Positions 23,849 through 32,440 of a stretch of 64,000 bases of DNA are shown here, piece after piece (the first letter of the stretch is position 1; each line of letters opens with the position of its first letter). The position numbers were made by a program, and so were the translations under genes. The DNA is from Desulfurobacterium atlanticum (GTDB lineage Bacteria > Aquificota > Aquificia > Desulfurobacteriales > Desulfurobacteriaceae). The stretch lies in contig NZ_FZOB01000003.1 of assembly GCF_900188395.1 (NCBI RefSeq), forward strand, positions 132,418-196,417, written 5' to 3'. A model generated the notes under the pieces. That model saw only the letters and a list, made by a program, of their open reading frames with translations, made no database searches and was not told where the DNA came from.

Positions 23849-24118
23849 TTAAAAGTTGTCAGAGATAAGGTTTGTGAGCTTTCTTTTTTCAAGAAATTTC
23901 TGTGTGTAGCTGCACAGAGGATATATTTTAAGATTTTCTGCTATTGCAATTTCAACAAGTTTCTCATTTAAAATTTTGGCTATTCCTTTCCCGCGCATAG
24001 GTTCTGGAACAAATGTTGTTGAAACAATTATGGTTTGTTTTTCTATCTTAAATTTTAGAAAAGCCTCCTGACCGTTTTCAATAATGAAAATTTTTTCGCC
24101 ATCAATTTTTATTTCCAT
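23849..24118 (-). CDS. Small GNAT-type N-acetyltransferase (YjdJ/Gtf family)
   Basis: 89 residues. The acetyl-CoA-binding motif VPEPMRGKGIAKIL and the C-terminal IYPLCSYTQKFLEKR match the short GCN5-related (PF14542) family. The acceptor substrate is unknown. It overlaps the rsmG stop by 17 bases and probably ends the mnmG-rsmG transcript. Confidence 0.8.
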   Translation of the reverse strand: MEIKIDGEKIFIIENGQEAFLKFKIEKQTIIVSTTFVPEPMRGKGIAKILNEKLVEIAIAENLKIYPLCSYTQKFLEKRKLTNLISDNF

Positions 24119-24737
24119 ATCTATCTCCTTTTGTGATAAAGAGAAAATGTCTTGAAAAGTTTACTCCTTTTAGCTCAAGATTGATATTTCTGATATTTAA
24201 TCCTTTAAGATTCTCTTTGAAAGGTTCCTTTCCTCTATAGATACAGAGTACTGCTCCTTCATCAAGGAATCTCTTTGTTATTTTTGCAGCATCTTCAGGG
24301 TCTTCAACGGCTCTCATTGTTAGTATATCAAACTTCTTATTGCTTATCTCTTCAACTCTTTTTCCTACTATTTCAACATTTGAAAGGTTTAAAGCTCTTT
24401 TAACCTGTTCAAGAAATACAACCCTTTTGTGTCGCGGTTCAATAAGAGTAAATCGGGATTCTGGGACCATTATTGCGAGGGGAATACCCGGGAAGCCACC
24501 ACCAGAACCTACATCTGCTATCTCTTTTCCTTTTAATTCTATTCCTGCTTTTTTAAAGGCTTTTATTCCGACAATAGAATCAAAAAAGTGTTTTGTTTCT
24601 ATTCCTTCATCATCAAGGATAGATGTAATGTTTATTCTTTTTCCCCATTTTTTAAGAAGTTCTTTGTAAGTATTGAACTTTTTAATCTGCTCTTTTGTTA
24701 GCCTGATGTTGTTAAGTTCACACAGTTTTTCAAGCAC
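24102..24737 (-). CDS. rsmG: 16S rRNA (guanine-527-N7)-methyltransferase RsmG
   Basis: 211 residues if the start is the GTG at 24737, which has a GAGG site and overlaps mnmG by 8 bases; an ATG at 24782 would overlap by 53. The SAM-binding motif is IADVGSGGGFPGIPLAI, preceded by KWGKRINITSI and HFFDSI. MRAVEDP follows. It methylates G527 of 16S rRNA. Coupling to mnmG is the usual gidA-gidB arrangement. Confidence 0.93.
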   Translation of the reverse strand: MLEKLCELNNIRLTKEQIKKFNTYKELLKKWGKRINITSILDDEGIETKHFFDSIVGIKAFKKAGIELKGKEIADVGSGGGFPGIPLAIMVPESRFTLIEPRHKRVVFLEQVKRALNLSNVEIVGKRVEEISNKKFDILTMRAVEDPEDAAKITKRFLDEGAVLCIYRGKEPFKENLKGLNIRNINLELKGVNFSRHFLFITKGDRYGNKN

Positions 24738-26634
24738 TTTTGTCCTCTTTTGAGGCTTTATGTTTATTGATGTATATTGCAAGGACAGAGATGGAGGATG
24801 GTCTTATGCCTTCAAGCCTTGATGCCTGTCCTAAAGTTAAAGGTTTTGCTTCTTTTAACTTCTGTTTTTCTTCTGTTGAAATTGGTACACTGTCGTAATC
24901 AAAATCTTCAGGTATTTTTATGTTCTCTATTTTTCTAAACTTTTTTACATCTTCAAGCTGTCTGTTGATATAGCCTTCATACTTTATTTCAATTTCGGCT
25001 TCTTCAAGGGCCTCTTTTATAAGTTTTTCATCATCTTCACCGACGTCAAATTCAATCAGTTTTAGAATCTCTTCAAGCTTCACCTCCGGTCTTTTAAGTA
25101 TCTGGTAGCATAATATAGATTCTTTTAAAGGTGTTGATCCCTCCTTCTCAAGAACGGGGTTGATAACTTCAGGTTTGAGTTTTATCTCTTTTAGCTTGCT
25201 GATGAAAACCTTAACAAGTGAGTATTTTTTCTCCACTCTTTCATACTGCTCTTTTGTTAAAAGACCGAATTTGTATCCGTATTTTGCAAGGCGAAGATCT
25301 GCGTTATCATATCTTAAAAGAAGTCTGTATTCTGCTCTTGAAGTGAAAAGCCTGTAAGGTTCTCTTACTCCTTTATTAACAAGGTCATCTATCATTACGC
25401 CGATGTATGCTTCATCCCTTCCAGGCACAAATCTTTCATCACTTCCTTTTGCGTAAAGGGCTGCATTTATTCCTGCAACTATACCCTGACCGGCTGCTTC
25501 TTCATATCCAGTTGTTCCGTTTATCTGCCCTGCGTTAAAAAGGCCTTTTATCTGCTTTGTTTCAAGAGTTGGATAAAGATGGGTCGGGTCTATAAAGTCA
25601 TACTCTATACCGTAAGCTGGTCTTATAATTTTTGCGTTTTCAAGCCCGGGAATTGAATGGATAATCTCAACCTGCACATCGTAGGGAAGGCTTGTGGATG
25701 TTCCGTTCGGGTAAAATTCAATTGTGTTTCTCCCTTCTGGCTCTACAAATACATGGTGTCTTTCTCTATCAGGAAACTTAACAATTTTATCTTCTATAGA
25801 AGGGCAGTATCTTACTCCTGCTCCTGTTATAAGTTTCTTTTCTCCATACATCGGAGAGCGGTGAAGATTTCTTCTTATTATTTCATGAGTTTCAGGTGTG
25901 GTGTAAGTTATGTAACATGGAATCTGCTCAATTTTTCGCGGTCTGGTCCAGAAAGAGAAGAATGGAGGTGGCTCATCTCCCGGCTGCTCTTCCATCTTTG
26001 AAAAGTCAATGGTTCTGCCATCTATTCTTGTGGGGGTTCCTGTTTTTAATCTTCCAACTCTAAATCCGTGTTTTCTGTAAAAATCTGAAAGTTTATTGGC
26101 GGAAGGCTCCCACATTCTTCCGCCTTCAAACTCATCAAAACCTATTATTATTTTTCCTTTGAGGAAAGTTCCGGCGGTTACTATAACAGCTTTTGCTCTG
26201 TATCTTGCACCTATGTGTGTTATCACTCCTTTAACCTTACCGTTTTCAACGATAATATCATCAACTGTCTGCTGGATCACATACAGATTATCGGTGTGTT
26301 CAATAATCTGACGCATTCTATTTCTGTATGCTTCTTTGTCAGCTTGTGCTCTGGGGGCTCTTACCGCAGGGCCTTTTCTTCTATTTAAAAGTCGGAACTG
26401 GATGCCGGTTTCATCTATGTTTTTTGCCATCTCTCCACCAAGGGCATCTATCTCTCTTACGACAGTTCCCTTGGCTACTCCACCGATTGAAGGATTGCAG
26501 GACATTTCCGCTATTTTGTCAACATTAATTGTGAAAAGAGCTGTTTTACATCCCATACGGGCACTTGCAAGAGAAGCTTCACATCCTGCATGCCCTGCTC
26601 CTACAACAATCACATCAAAAACATCATCCCACAT
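24730..26634 (-). CDS. mnmG: tRNA uridine-34 5-carboxymethylaminomethyl synthesis protein MnmG
   Basis: 634 residues. An FAD-binding Rossmann motif VIVVGAGHAGCEASLASARMG is followed by MSCNPSIGGVAKG, GTFLKGKIIIG, the MnmG signature RTIDFSKMEEQPGDEPP, a TYTTPETHEIIRRNLHRSPMY block, GLFNAGQINGTTGYEEAAGQG and C-terminal RLEGIRPSSISVL. With MnmE it modifies the wobble U of several tRNAs. It follows the SAM-hydrolase-family gene directly (1 base apart). The mnmA gene at 50.9 kb acts on the same nucleotide. Confidence 0.96.
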   Translation of the reverse strand: MWDDVFDVIVVGAGHAGCEASLASARMGCKTALFTINVDKIAEMSCNPSIGGVAKGTVVREIDALGGEMAKNIDETGIQFRLLNRRKGPAVRAPRAQADKEAYRNRMRQIIEHTDNLYVIQQTVDDIIVENGKVKGVITHIGARYRAKAVIVTAGTFLKGKIIIGFDEFEGGRMWEPSANKLSDFYRKHGFRVGRLKTGTPTRIDGRTIDFSKMEEQPGDEPPPFFSFWTRPRKIEQIPCYITYTTPETHEIIRRNLHRSPMYGEKKLITGAGVRYCPSIEDKIVKFPDRERHHVFVEPEGRNTIEFYPNGTSTSLPYDVQVEIIHSIPGLENAKIIRPAYGIEYDFIDPTHLYPTLETKQIKGLFNAGQINGTTGYEEAAGQGIVAGINAALYAKGSDERFVPGRDEAYIGVMIDDLVNKGVREPYRLFTSRAEYRLLLRYDNADLRLAKYGYKFGLLTKEQYERVEKKYSLVKVFISKLKEIKLKPEVINPVLEKEGSTPLKESILCYQILKRPEVKLEEILKLIEFDVGEDDEKLIKEALEEAEIEIKYEGYINRQLEDVKKFRKIENIKIPEDFDYDSVPISTEEKQKLKEAKPLTLGQASRLEGIRPSSISVLAIYINKHKASKEDKSA

Positions 26635-27402
26635 TTAAAACTCCAGTATCACTTTTGTTCCTCTGTTTGCTTTTAAAAGTTTTGAGGCTGCACTCATATA
26701 CGCAACTATCTGGTAGTGCCCTTCGGGGTTTATAGAGATGAAGCAAGTTCCTTTTTTATAGTTTTTAAAGTGTTCTGAAGCGGTTATTATTTCAACTCCG
26801 TTTATTATTGCTTTTTTAGGTAGTTTTCCTGTATTTTCCATATTAAGAATTAAGTTTCCAAAACTGTCCACATCTAAAACAAGACACTCAAACTTTCCCG
26901 GAGCAATCTCTTTAGGAGATGGAATTCTGAACCGCTTTATTATTGACAGTTCTCTTTCATCTCCAAGGTAAAATGGAGATTGAAATTTGGCAAGTTGAGC
27001 AGCTATTGGTGCTAACTGGTTTCTGCCTCTAAAGTGTCCTTTTCCCTGAATAAAGTAGTGGTCTGCAACGATTTCATAAACAGAGTCTGCAGGTTCTTCT
27101 TCAAGCATCAGGCTTGGAATTCCGTTATTTGGAGTAACAATATAATATTTCTCAGTTGAAATTATTATAAGTTCGGCTGAAGGGTCAGGATCAACAGCAA
27201 TTAGAAATACCGTTCCTGACGGAAAGTATTTATATGACCATTTAAGTTTTAAAGCTGCATCAACAAGGTCAAAAGGTCTTACAGAATGTGTAATGTCAAC
27301 GACTTTCGCTTCATTGTTATTGTTATATAAAGTAGCTTTTAAAGTTCCAACATAGTGGTCTTTGGTTCCAAAATCTGTTATTACTGCTATAAGATTTTCC
27401 AT
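26635..27402 (-). CDS. SAM hydroxide adenosyltransferase (DUF62) family protein, divergent active site
   Basis: 255 residues. Family layout is clear: ITDFGTKDHYVGTLKATLY, VVDITHSVRPFDLVDAALKL, YFPSGTVFLIAVDPDP, TPNNGI, FRGRNQLAPIAAQL and LDVDSFGNLILN. Characterised members hydrolyse SAM to adenosine and methionine with an Asp/Arg/His triad (VDPGVGxxR and FHGRD). Here VDPGVG is VDPDPSAEL and FHGRD is FRGRN, so the Arg and His are missing and PDNG is PNNG. It may have lost the hydrolase reaction or changed substrate. It lies directly upstream of mnmG. Confidence 0.8.
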   Translation of the reverse strand: MENLIAVITDFGTKDHYVGTLKATLYNNNNEAKVVDITHSVRPFDLVDAALKLKWSYKYFPSGTVFLIAVDPDPSAELIIISTEKYYIVTPNNGIPSLMLEEEPADSVYEIVADHYFIQGKGHFRGRNQLAPIAAQLAKFQSPFYLGDERELSIIKRFRIPSPKEIAPGKFECLVLDVDSFGNLILNMENTGKLPKKAIINGVEIITASEHFKNYKKGTCFISINPEGHYQIVAYMSAASKLLKANRGTKVILEF

Positions 27403-27447
27403 TTCTAACTCTCCGGAATGTTCAGTTCTATGTAAAGTAATTTTACT

Positions 27448-28215
27448 CTATTTCACTTCAAATTTTACTTTCAAAGTAAGGCTATTTAAATTTCTTAACT
27501 CTTCTGGAAATGGAGGGAAAGGAGCCGAGCTGTAGATTGCATTTATTGCTGAGTCGTTAAACAGACTATCTTCTGATAGTTTTTCTATATTAAACGATGT
27601 GAGCTTTCCGTTTTTATCAAGAGTGAAGGAGAGTTCAACCAGTAGCTTTTTGTTGCTGTTAGTGTAGGGATTTTGCCAGTTTTCCATAATTTTTCTTTTT
27701 ATCTGTAAAGCATACTCTGCTATCGGTGAACCTTTTACTTTCAGGTCGGAAAAAGAACTCTTTTCTTTCTCACCTGCGCTGTCTGAAATTGAGAAAGTGT
27801 ATCTTGCATTTCCTGTGGCTCTGTTATTAACCCTTTTTGAGCTTATAGCATCTTTTCTTCCTGTCTTTGGTGCAGGTATTGCTTTTGAGAGTCCCTTCCT
27901 TTTTACAGGAAAAGTTATGCTTTTTTTTGTTTCTCCTTTTCCGGATCGCTTTATTTTCATTCCCCGGGGAATTTCTACTTTATAGTTTTCTCCAGATGTT
28001 GTGGTTGATTTTCCCGGGTTGCTTTTAAGGGCTATAAGATTTGATTCAACTTCTGTGTCAAGACTAAAAGCGTTAAAATCTACCACTTCAAATTCTGATG
28101 TTTTAAAAACGGTGTTTTTGATTTGAAAGAAAGTTAAAATGAAAATGTGAATTACAAGCGAAACTGTAAATGCAAAGATATCAAGTTTTCTGTAGTTTTT
28201 TTCAAAACTTTCCAA
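27448..28215 (-). CDS. TonB-family energy transducer
   Basis: 255 residues. One N-terminal TM helix (DIFAFTVSLVIHIFILTFFQI) is followed by a long basic, Ser/Lys-rich periplasmic linker. A C-terminal TonB/TolA domain begins at AEYALQIKRKIMENWQNPY and includes SFTLDKNGKLTSFNIEKLSEDSLFNDSAINAIYSSAPFPPFPEEL. It should couple an ExbB/ExbD motor to outer-membrane receptors or act as a TolA. No partner genes are visible. The tRNA-Gly gene is 33 bases upstream on the same strand. Confidence 0.8.
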   Translation of the reverse strand: MESFEKNYRKLDIFAFTVSLVIHIFILTFFQIKNTVFKTSEFEVVDFNAFSLDTEVESNLIALKSNPGKSTTTSGENYKVEIPRGMKIKRSGKGETKKSITFPVKRKGLSKAIPAPKTGRKDAISSKRVNNRATGNARYTFSISDSAGEKEKSSFSDLKVKGSPIAEYALQIKRKIMENWQNPYTNSNKKLLVELSFTLDKNGKLTSFNIEKLSEDSLFNDSAINAIYSSAPFPPFPEELRNLNSLTLKVKFEVK

Positions 28216-28248
28216 AGTTTTCTTTCCTAAGGTAAATATTTATTTTTC

Positions 28249-28324
28249 TGGAGCGGGCGACGGGACTTGAACCCGCGACCCTCAGCTTGGGAAGCTGATG
28301 CTCTACCACCTGAGCTACGCCCGC
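28249..28324 (-). tRNA. tRNA-Gly (anticodon CCC)
   Basis: A 76-base minus-strand cloverleaf with encoded CCA. Acceptor GCGGGCG / CGCCCGC, D arm AGCTCAGGTGGTAGAGC, anticodon arm TCAGC-TTCCCAA-GCTGA (anticodon CCC) and T arm CGGGTTCAAGTCCCG. Confidence 0.95.
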
Positions 28325-28424
28325 TTTAAAGCTTTTTACTATTAAAAATGATAGGATATACCCTCCTATAATTCAAGTTTGTTCTGGTATATTTTGTTGA
28401 AAATATTTTGGTGATGGAGGAAAC

Positions 28425-29600
28425 GTGGCTTTAAAATTTTATACTGCAGGCGAATCTCACGGTAAAGGAATCTTTGCCTTTCTTGATGGAATTCCGGCAA
28501 ACTTTCCTGTGGATGTTGACTTTATAAACGAAGAACTTCGCAGAAGGCAGGGAGGATACGGCCGCGGTGGCAGGATGAAGATAGAGAAGGATAGGGTGGA
28601 ATTTCTTTCAGGTGTAAGACTTGGGAAAACACTCGGTTCTCCGGTTTTAATGGCTGTCTGGAACAGGGATTATGAAAACTGGGAAGATATAATGAAACCG
28701 GAAGAGGGAATACTTCCAGATGACAGGAAAGTTAAAAGACCAAGGCCTGGGCATGCTGATTTAACAGGCTATCTAAAATACAGTTTTGATGATGTTAGAA
28801 ATGTTCTTGAACGTTCTTCTGCAAGGGAAACTGCCGGGAGGGTTGCGGCGGGAGCTTTGTGTAAGGATGTATTAAGGCATCTTGGTATTGAGATTGGAAG
28901 TTATGTGACTGCTATAGGTGAGTTTACTGTTTCAAAAGAGTTGTATGGGAATATAGAGTTGTTGGAGCGGTTTAAAAATGCTGAAAGTTCTGAAGTTAGG
29001 ATTCCTGTTAAGGATGCGGCTCTTGAGGAGGAGATTAAATCTTACATAGATAGAATGAGGGAGAAAGGGGAAAGTTTAGGTGGTGTATTTGAGGTTTTTG
29101 CTCTTAATGTTCCTGTTGGTCTTGGTTCTCATGTTCAGTGGGACAGAAGGCTTGATGGGAAAATAGCTAAGGCTATGATGAGTATTCAGGCAATTAAAGG
29201 TGTTGAGATAGGAATGGGATTTGAAAGTGCAGTTACTCCGGGTTCAAAGGTTCATGATGAGATTTTCTATGATAAGGAAAAAGGTTTTTACAGGGAAACA
29301 AATCGTGCCGGCGGTCTTGAAGGTGGAATGACAAACGGAGAGCCGGTGATTGTTAGATGTGCTATGAAGCCTATACCTACACTTTATAAACCTTTAAGAA
29401 GTGTTGACCTTGAAACTTTAAAACCTTTTGAAGCTTCTATTGAACGTTCAGATATATGTGCTGTGCCTGCCGCAAGTGTTGTGGCTGAAGCGATGCTTGC
29501 TATCACGCTTCTTGGAGAGATACTGGAAACGTTTCCAGCAGATGATTTTACTTTCTTAAAACAGATTCTGGATTTTTATAGAGAACGTCTTAGGAGATAA
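28425..29600 (+). CDS. aroC: Chorismate synthase
   Basis: 391 residues from a GTG start with a GGAGGAAAC site. Signatures are FYTAGESHGKGIFAFLDGIPA at the N-terminus, RRRQGGYGRGGRMKIEKD, RPRPGHADLTGYLKY, ERSSARETAGRVAAGA and the C-terminal RSDICAVPAASVVAEAMLA. It converts EPSP to chorismate with reduced FMN. Chorismate is the substrate of MqnA in this window as well as the source of aromatic amino acids. Confidence 0.96.
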   Translation: MALKFYTAGESHGKGIFAFLDGIPANFPVDVDFINEELRRRQGGYGRGGRMKIEKDRVEFLSGVRLGKTLGSPVLMAVWNRDYENWEDIMKPEEGILPDDRKVKRPRPGHADLTGYLKYSFDDVRNVLERSSARETAGRVAAGALCKDVLRHLGIEIGSYVTAIGEFTVSKELYGNIELLERFKNAESSEVRIPVKDAALEEEIKSYIDRMREKGESLGGVFEVFALNVPVGLGSHVQWDRRLDGKIAKAMMSIQAIKGVEIGMGFESAVTPGSKVHDEIFYDKEKGFYRETNRAGGLEGGMTNGEPVIVRCAMKPIPTLYKPLRSVDLETLKPFEASIERSDICAVPAASVVAEAMLAITLLGEILETFPADDFTFLKQILDFYRERLRR

Positions 29601-29621
29601 AACGCACTGTTTTAGTGTGTT
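29601..29621 (+). terminator. Weak hairpin after aroC
   Basis: AACGCACT / AGTGTGTT forms an 8-base stem with one G-T pair and a five-base loop directly after the aroC stop. There is no clean T tail, so it may be only a weak terminator. Confidence 0.35.
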
Positions 29622-29647
29622 GATAAAATGTAAAAATTTTGTAAAAT
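29620..29647 (+). promoter_or_regulatory. Probable promoter of the Nfn pair with TGTAAAA repeats
   Basis: TTGATA (29620-29625) and TAAAAT (29642-29647) are separated by 16 bases. Two TGTAAAA copies start at 29629 and 29640, 11 bases apart. The same repeat and spacing occurs twice upstream of idh. Confidence 0.4.
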
Positions 29648-29680
29648 TTCCCTACAAATTTCTGGAAACGGGGTGATGAT

Positions 29681-30526
29681 ATGTACAGGATAGTAAAAAA
29701 GCGGGAACTTGCAGAGAATGTGGATGAGTTTGTTATTGAGGCTCCAGAGATTGCTCAAAAAGCAAAACCGGGTCAGTTCGTTATTATCAGAATATCAAAA
29801 AAAGGGGAGAGAATACCTCTTACAATTGCCGAAAAAGACCCTGAATTTGGAACTATTACTTTGATGGTGCAAAGAGTTGGGAAGACAACCTTTCACCTTT
29901 CCTGTTTTGAAGAGGAACATATTATTCCTGATGTTGTTGGTCCTCTTGGTAAGCCAACCCATATAGAAAAGTGGGGACATGTTGTTTGTATCGGTGGAGG
30001 TCTTGGTCTTGCTCCGATTCACCATATAGCTCAGGGTGTTAAGGAAGCAGGAAACGAAATCACTACAATTATGGGCTTTAGAAGAAAAGACCTTGTTTTC
30101 TGGGAAGATAAGATGAAGCTGCTTTCAGATAAAGTTATAGTGACTACAAATGATGGTTCTTACGGAATGAAAGGGCTTGTTACTGATGCTCTTCAAAAGC
30201 TGATAGATGATGGTGTTAAGATAGATATGGTTATTACAGCAGGTCCTGTTCCTATGATGAAGGCTGTGGCAGAACTTACTAAAAAGTATGAAATTCCAAC
30301 AGTTGCTTCTCTTAATCCTATAATGGTTGACGGAACTGGAATGTGTGGTGCGTGCAGGGTAACAGTTGACGGTGAGGTTAAGTTTGCCTGCGTTGATGGT
30401 CCTGAGTTTGATGCTCATAAGGTTGACTTTGACGAACTTATAAACAGGCTTAATATGTTTAAAACTCTTGAAGCTGAAGCTTTAAAAATGTTCCAGAAAA
30501 AACATTGTGGCTGTGGAAAGGAGTAA
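29681..30526 (+). CDS. nfnA: Ferredoxin:NADP+ oxidoreductase small subunit (NfnA/SudB type)
   Basis: 281 residues. The FAD/NAD(P) reductase fold shows KPGQFVIIRISKKGERIPLTIA, GPLGKPTHIEKWGHVVCIGGGLGLAPIHHIAQ and ITAGPVPMMKAVAELTKKY. The C-terminal [2Fe-2S] site is DGTGMCGACRVTVDGEVKFACVDGPEFD. It pairs with the following flavoprotein gene 3 bases away. Such pairs act as electron-bifurcating NfnAB (NADH + reduced ferredoxin to NADPH) or as sulfide dehydrogenase SudAB; sequence alone does not decide. An NADPH supply for the adjacent NADP isocitrate dehydrogenase makes the Nfn role attractive. Confidence 0.85.
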   Translation: MYRIVKKRELAENVDEFVIEAPEIAQKAKPGQFVIIRISKKGERIPLTIAEKDPEFGTITLMVQRVGKTTFHLSCFEEEHIIPDVVGPLGKPTHIEKWGHVVCIGGGLGLAPIHHIAQGVKEAGNEITTIMGFRRKDLVFWEDKMKLLSDKVIVTTNDGSYGMKGLVTDALQKLIDDGVKIDMVITAGPVPMMKAVAELTKKYEIPTVASLNPIMVDGTGMCGACRVTVDGEVKFACVDGPEFDAHKVDFDELINRLNMFKTLEAEALKMFQKKHCGCGKE

Positions 30527-31924
<1,398 letters not shown>

Positions 31925-31930
31925 TTGTTT

Positions 31931-31958
31931 AAGGGGGAAAGGTTCCCCCTTATTTTTT
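31931..31958 (+). terminator. Intrinsic terminator after nfnB
   Basis: AAGGGGGAA / TTCCCCCTT, a 9-base perfect stem with a three-base loop, followed by ATTTTTT. It overlaps the stop codon of the convergent MTH1187-type gene. Confidence 0.85.
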
Positions 31959-32264
31959 AACTTCTTTTCCAATTTTTTCTTCAACCGATTTTATCTTTTG
32001 GATTAAGCGGTTGCTTCTCCCCTTTCTAATGTCAAACTTTACTGTGGAGTAAACTCTGTTACAATCTGGTTCAAGTTGCTGGTATGCCTTTTTCAGGATT
32101 TCAAGAGCCTCATCCATCGTTTCTGTTTCAAACACTGTTCCCATCGGAGTTAATTTGTATTCTACTCCTGACTCGTCTATCATCTTTATAATTCTGCTTA
32201 CGTATTTACTTACACTTTCTCCCTTATCGGTAGGGAACATGGCAAATTCCACAAGTACTGACAT
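31950..32264 (-). CDS. MTH1187/DUF77 family thiamine-binding-like protein
   Basis: 104 residues from the ATG at 32264, which has a strong GAGGAGGTG site; the open frame extends 5 codons upstream without support. The fold signature is MSVLVEFAMFPTDKGESVSKYVSRIIKMI, followed by YKLTPMGTVFETETMDEALEIL. MTH1187/YkoF-like proteins bind thiamine or related ligands. The role in this organism is unknown. It is convergent with nfnB and divergent from idh. Confidence 0.82.
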   Translation of the reverse strand: MSVLVEFAMFPTDKGESVSKYVSRIIKMIDESGVEYKLTPMGTVFETETMDEALEILKKAYQQLEPDCNRVYSTVKFDIRKGRSNRLIQKIKSVEEKIGKEVKK

Positions 32265-32283
32265 TTTACACCTCCTCAATATT

Positions 32284-32347
32284 TGTAAAAAAAATGTAAA
32301 AATTTTTTTACTTCTGACTTGTAAAATTTTTGTAAAAATTATATAAT
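32284..32347 (+). promoter_or_regulatory. Promoter region of idh with four TGTAAAA repeats
   Basis: TTGTAA (32319-32324) and TATAAT (32342-32347) with 17-base spacing form a near-ideal sigma-70 promoter. TGTAAAA occurs at 32284, 32295, 32320 and 32331, two pairs each 11 bases apart, the second pair covering the -35 and spacer. This may be a binding site or a promoter-linked A/T pattern. Confidence 0.55.
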
Positions 32348-32440
32348 CTCACAGTAGTAGCAAAGGATATTGCTATTTAACAGTTTAATTTAAAAATAGA
32401 ATTTTTGAAATAAAAAAACCACTTTAAAGGAGGAAGGAGA

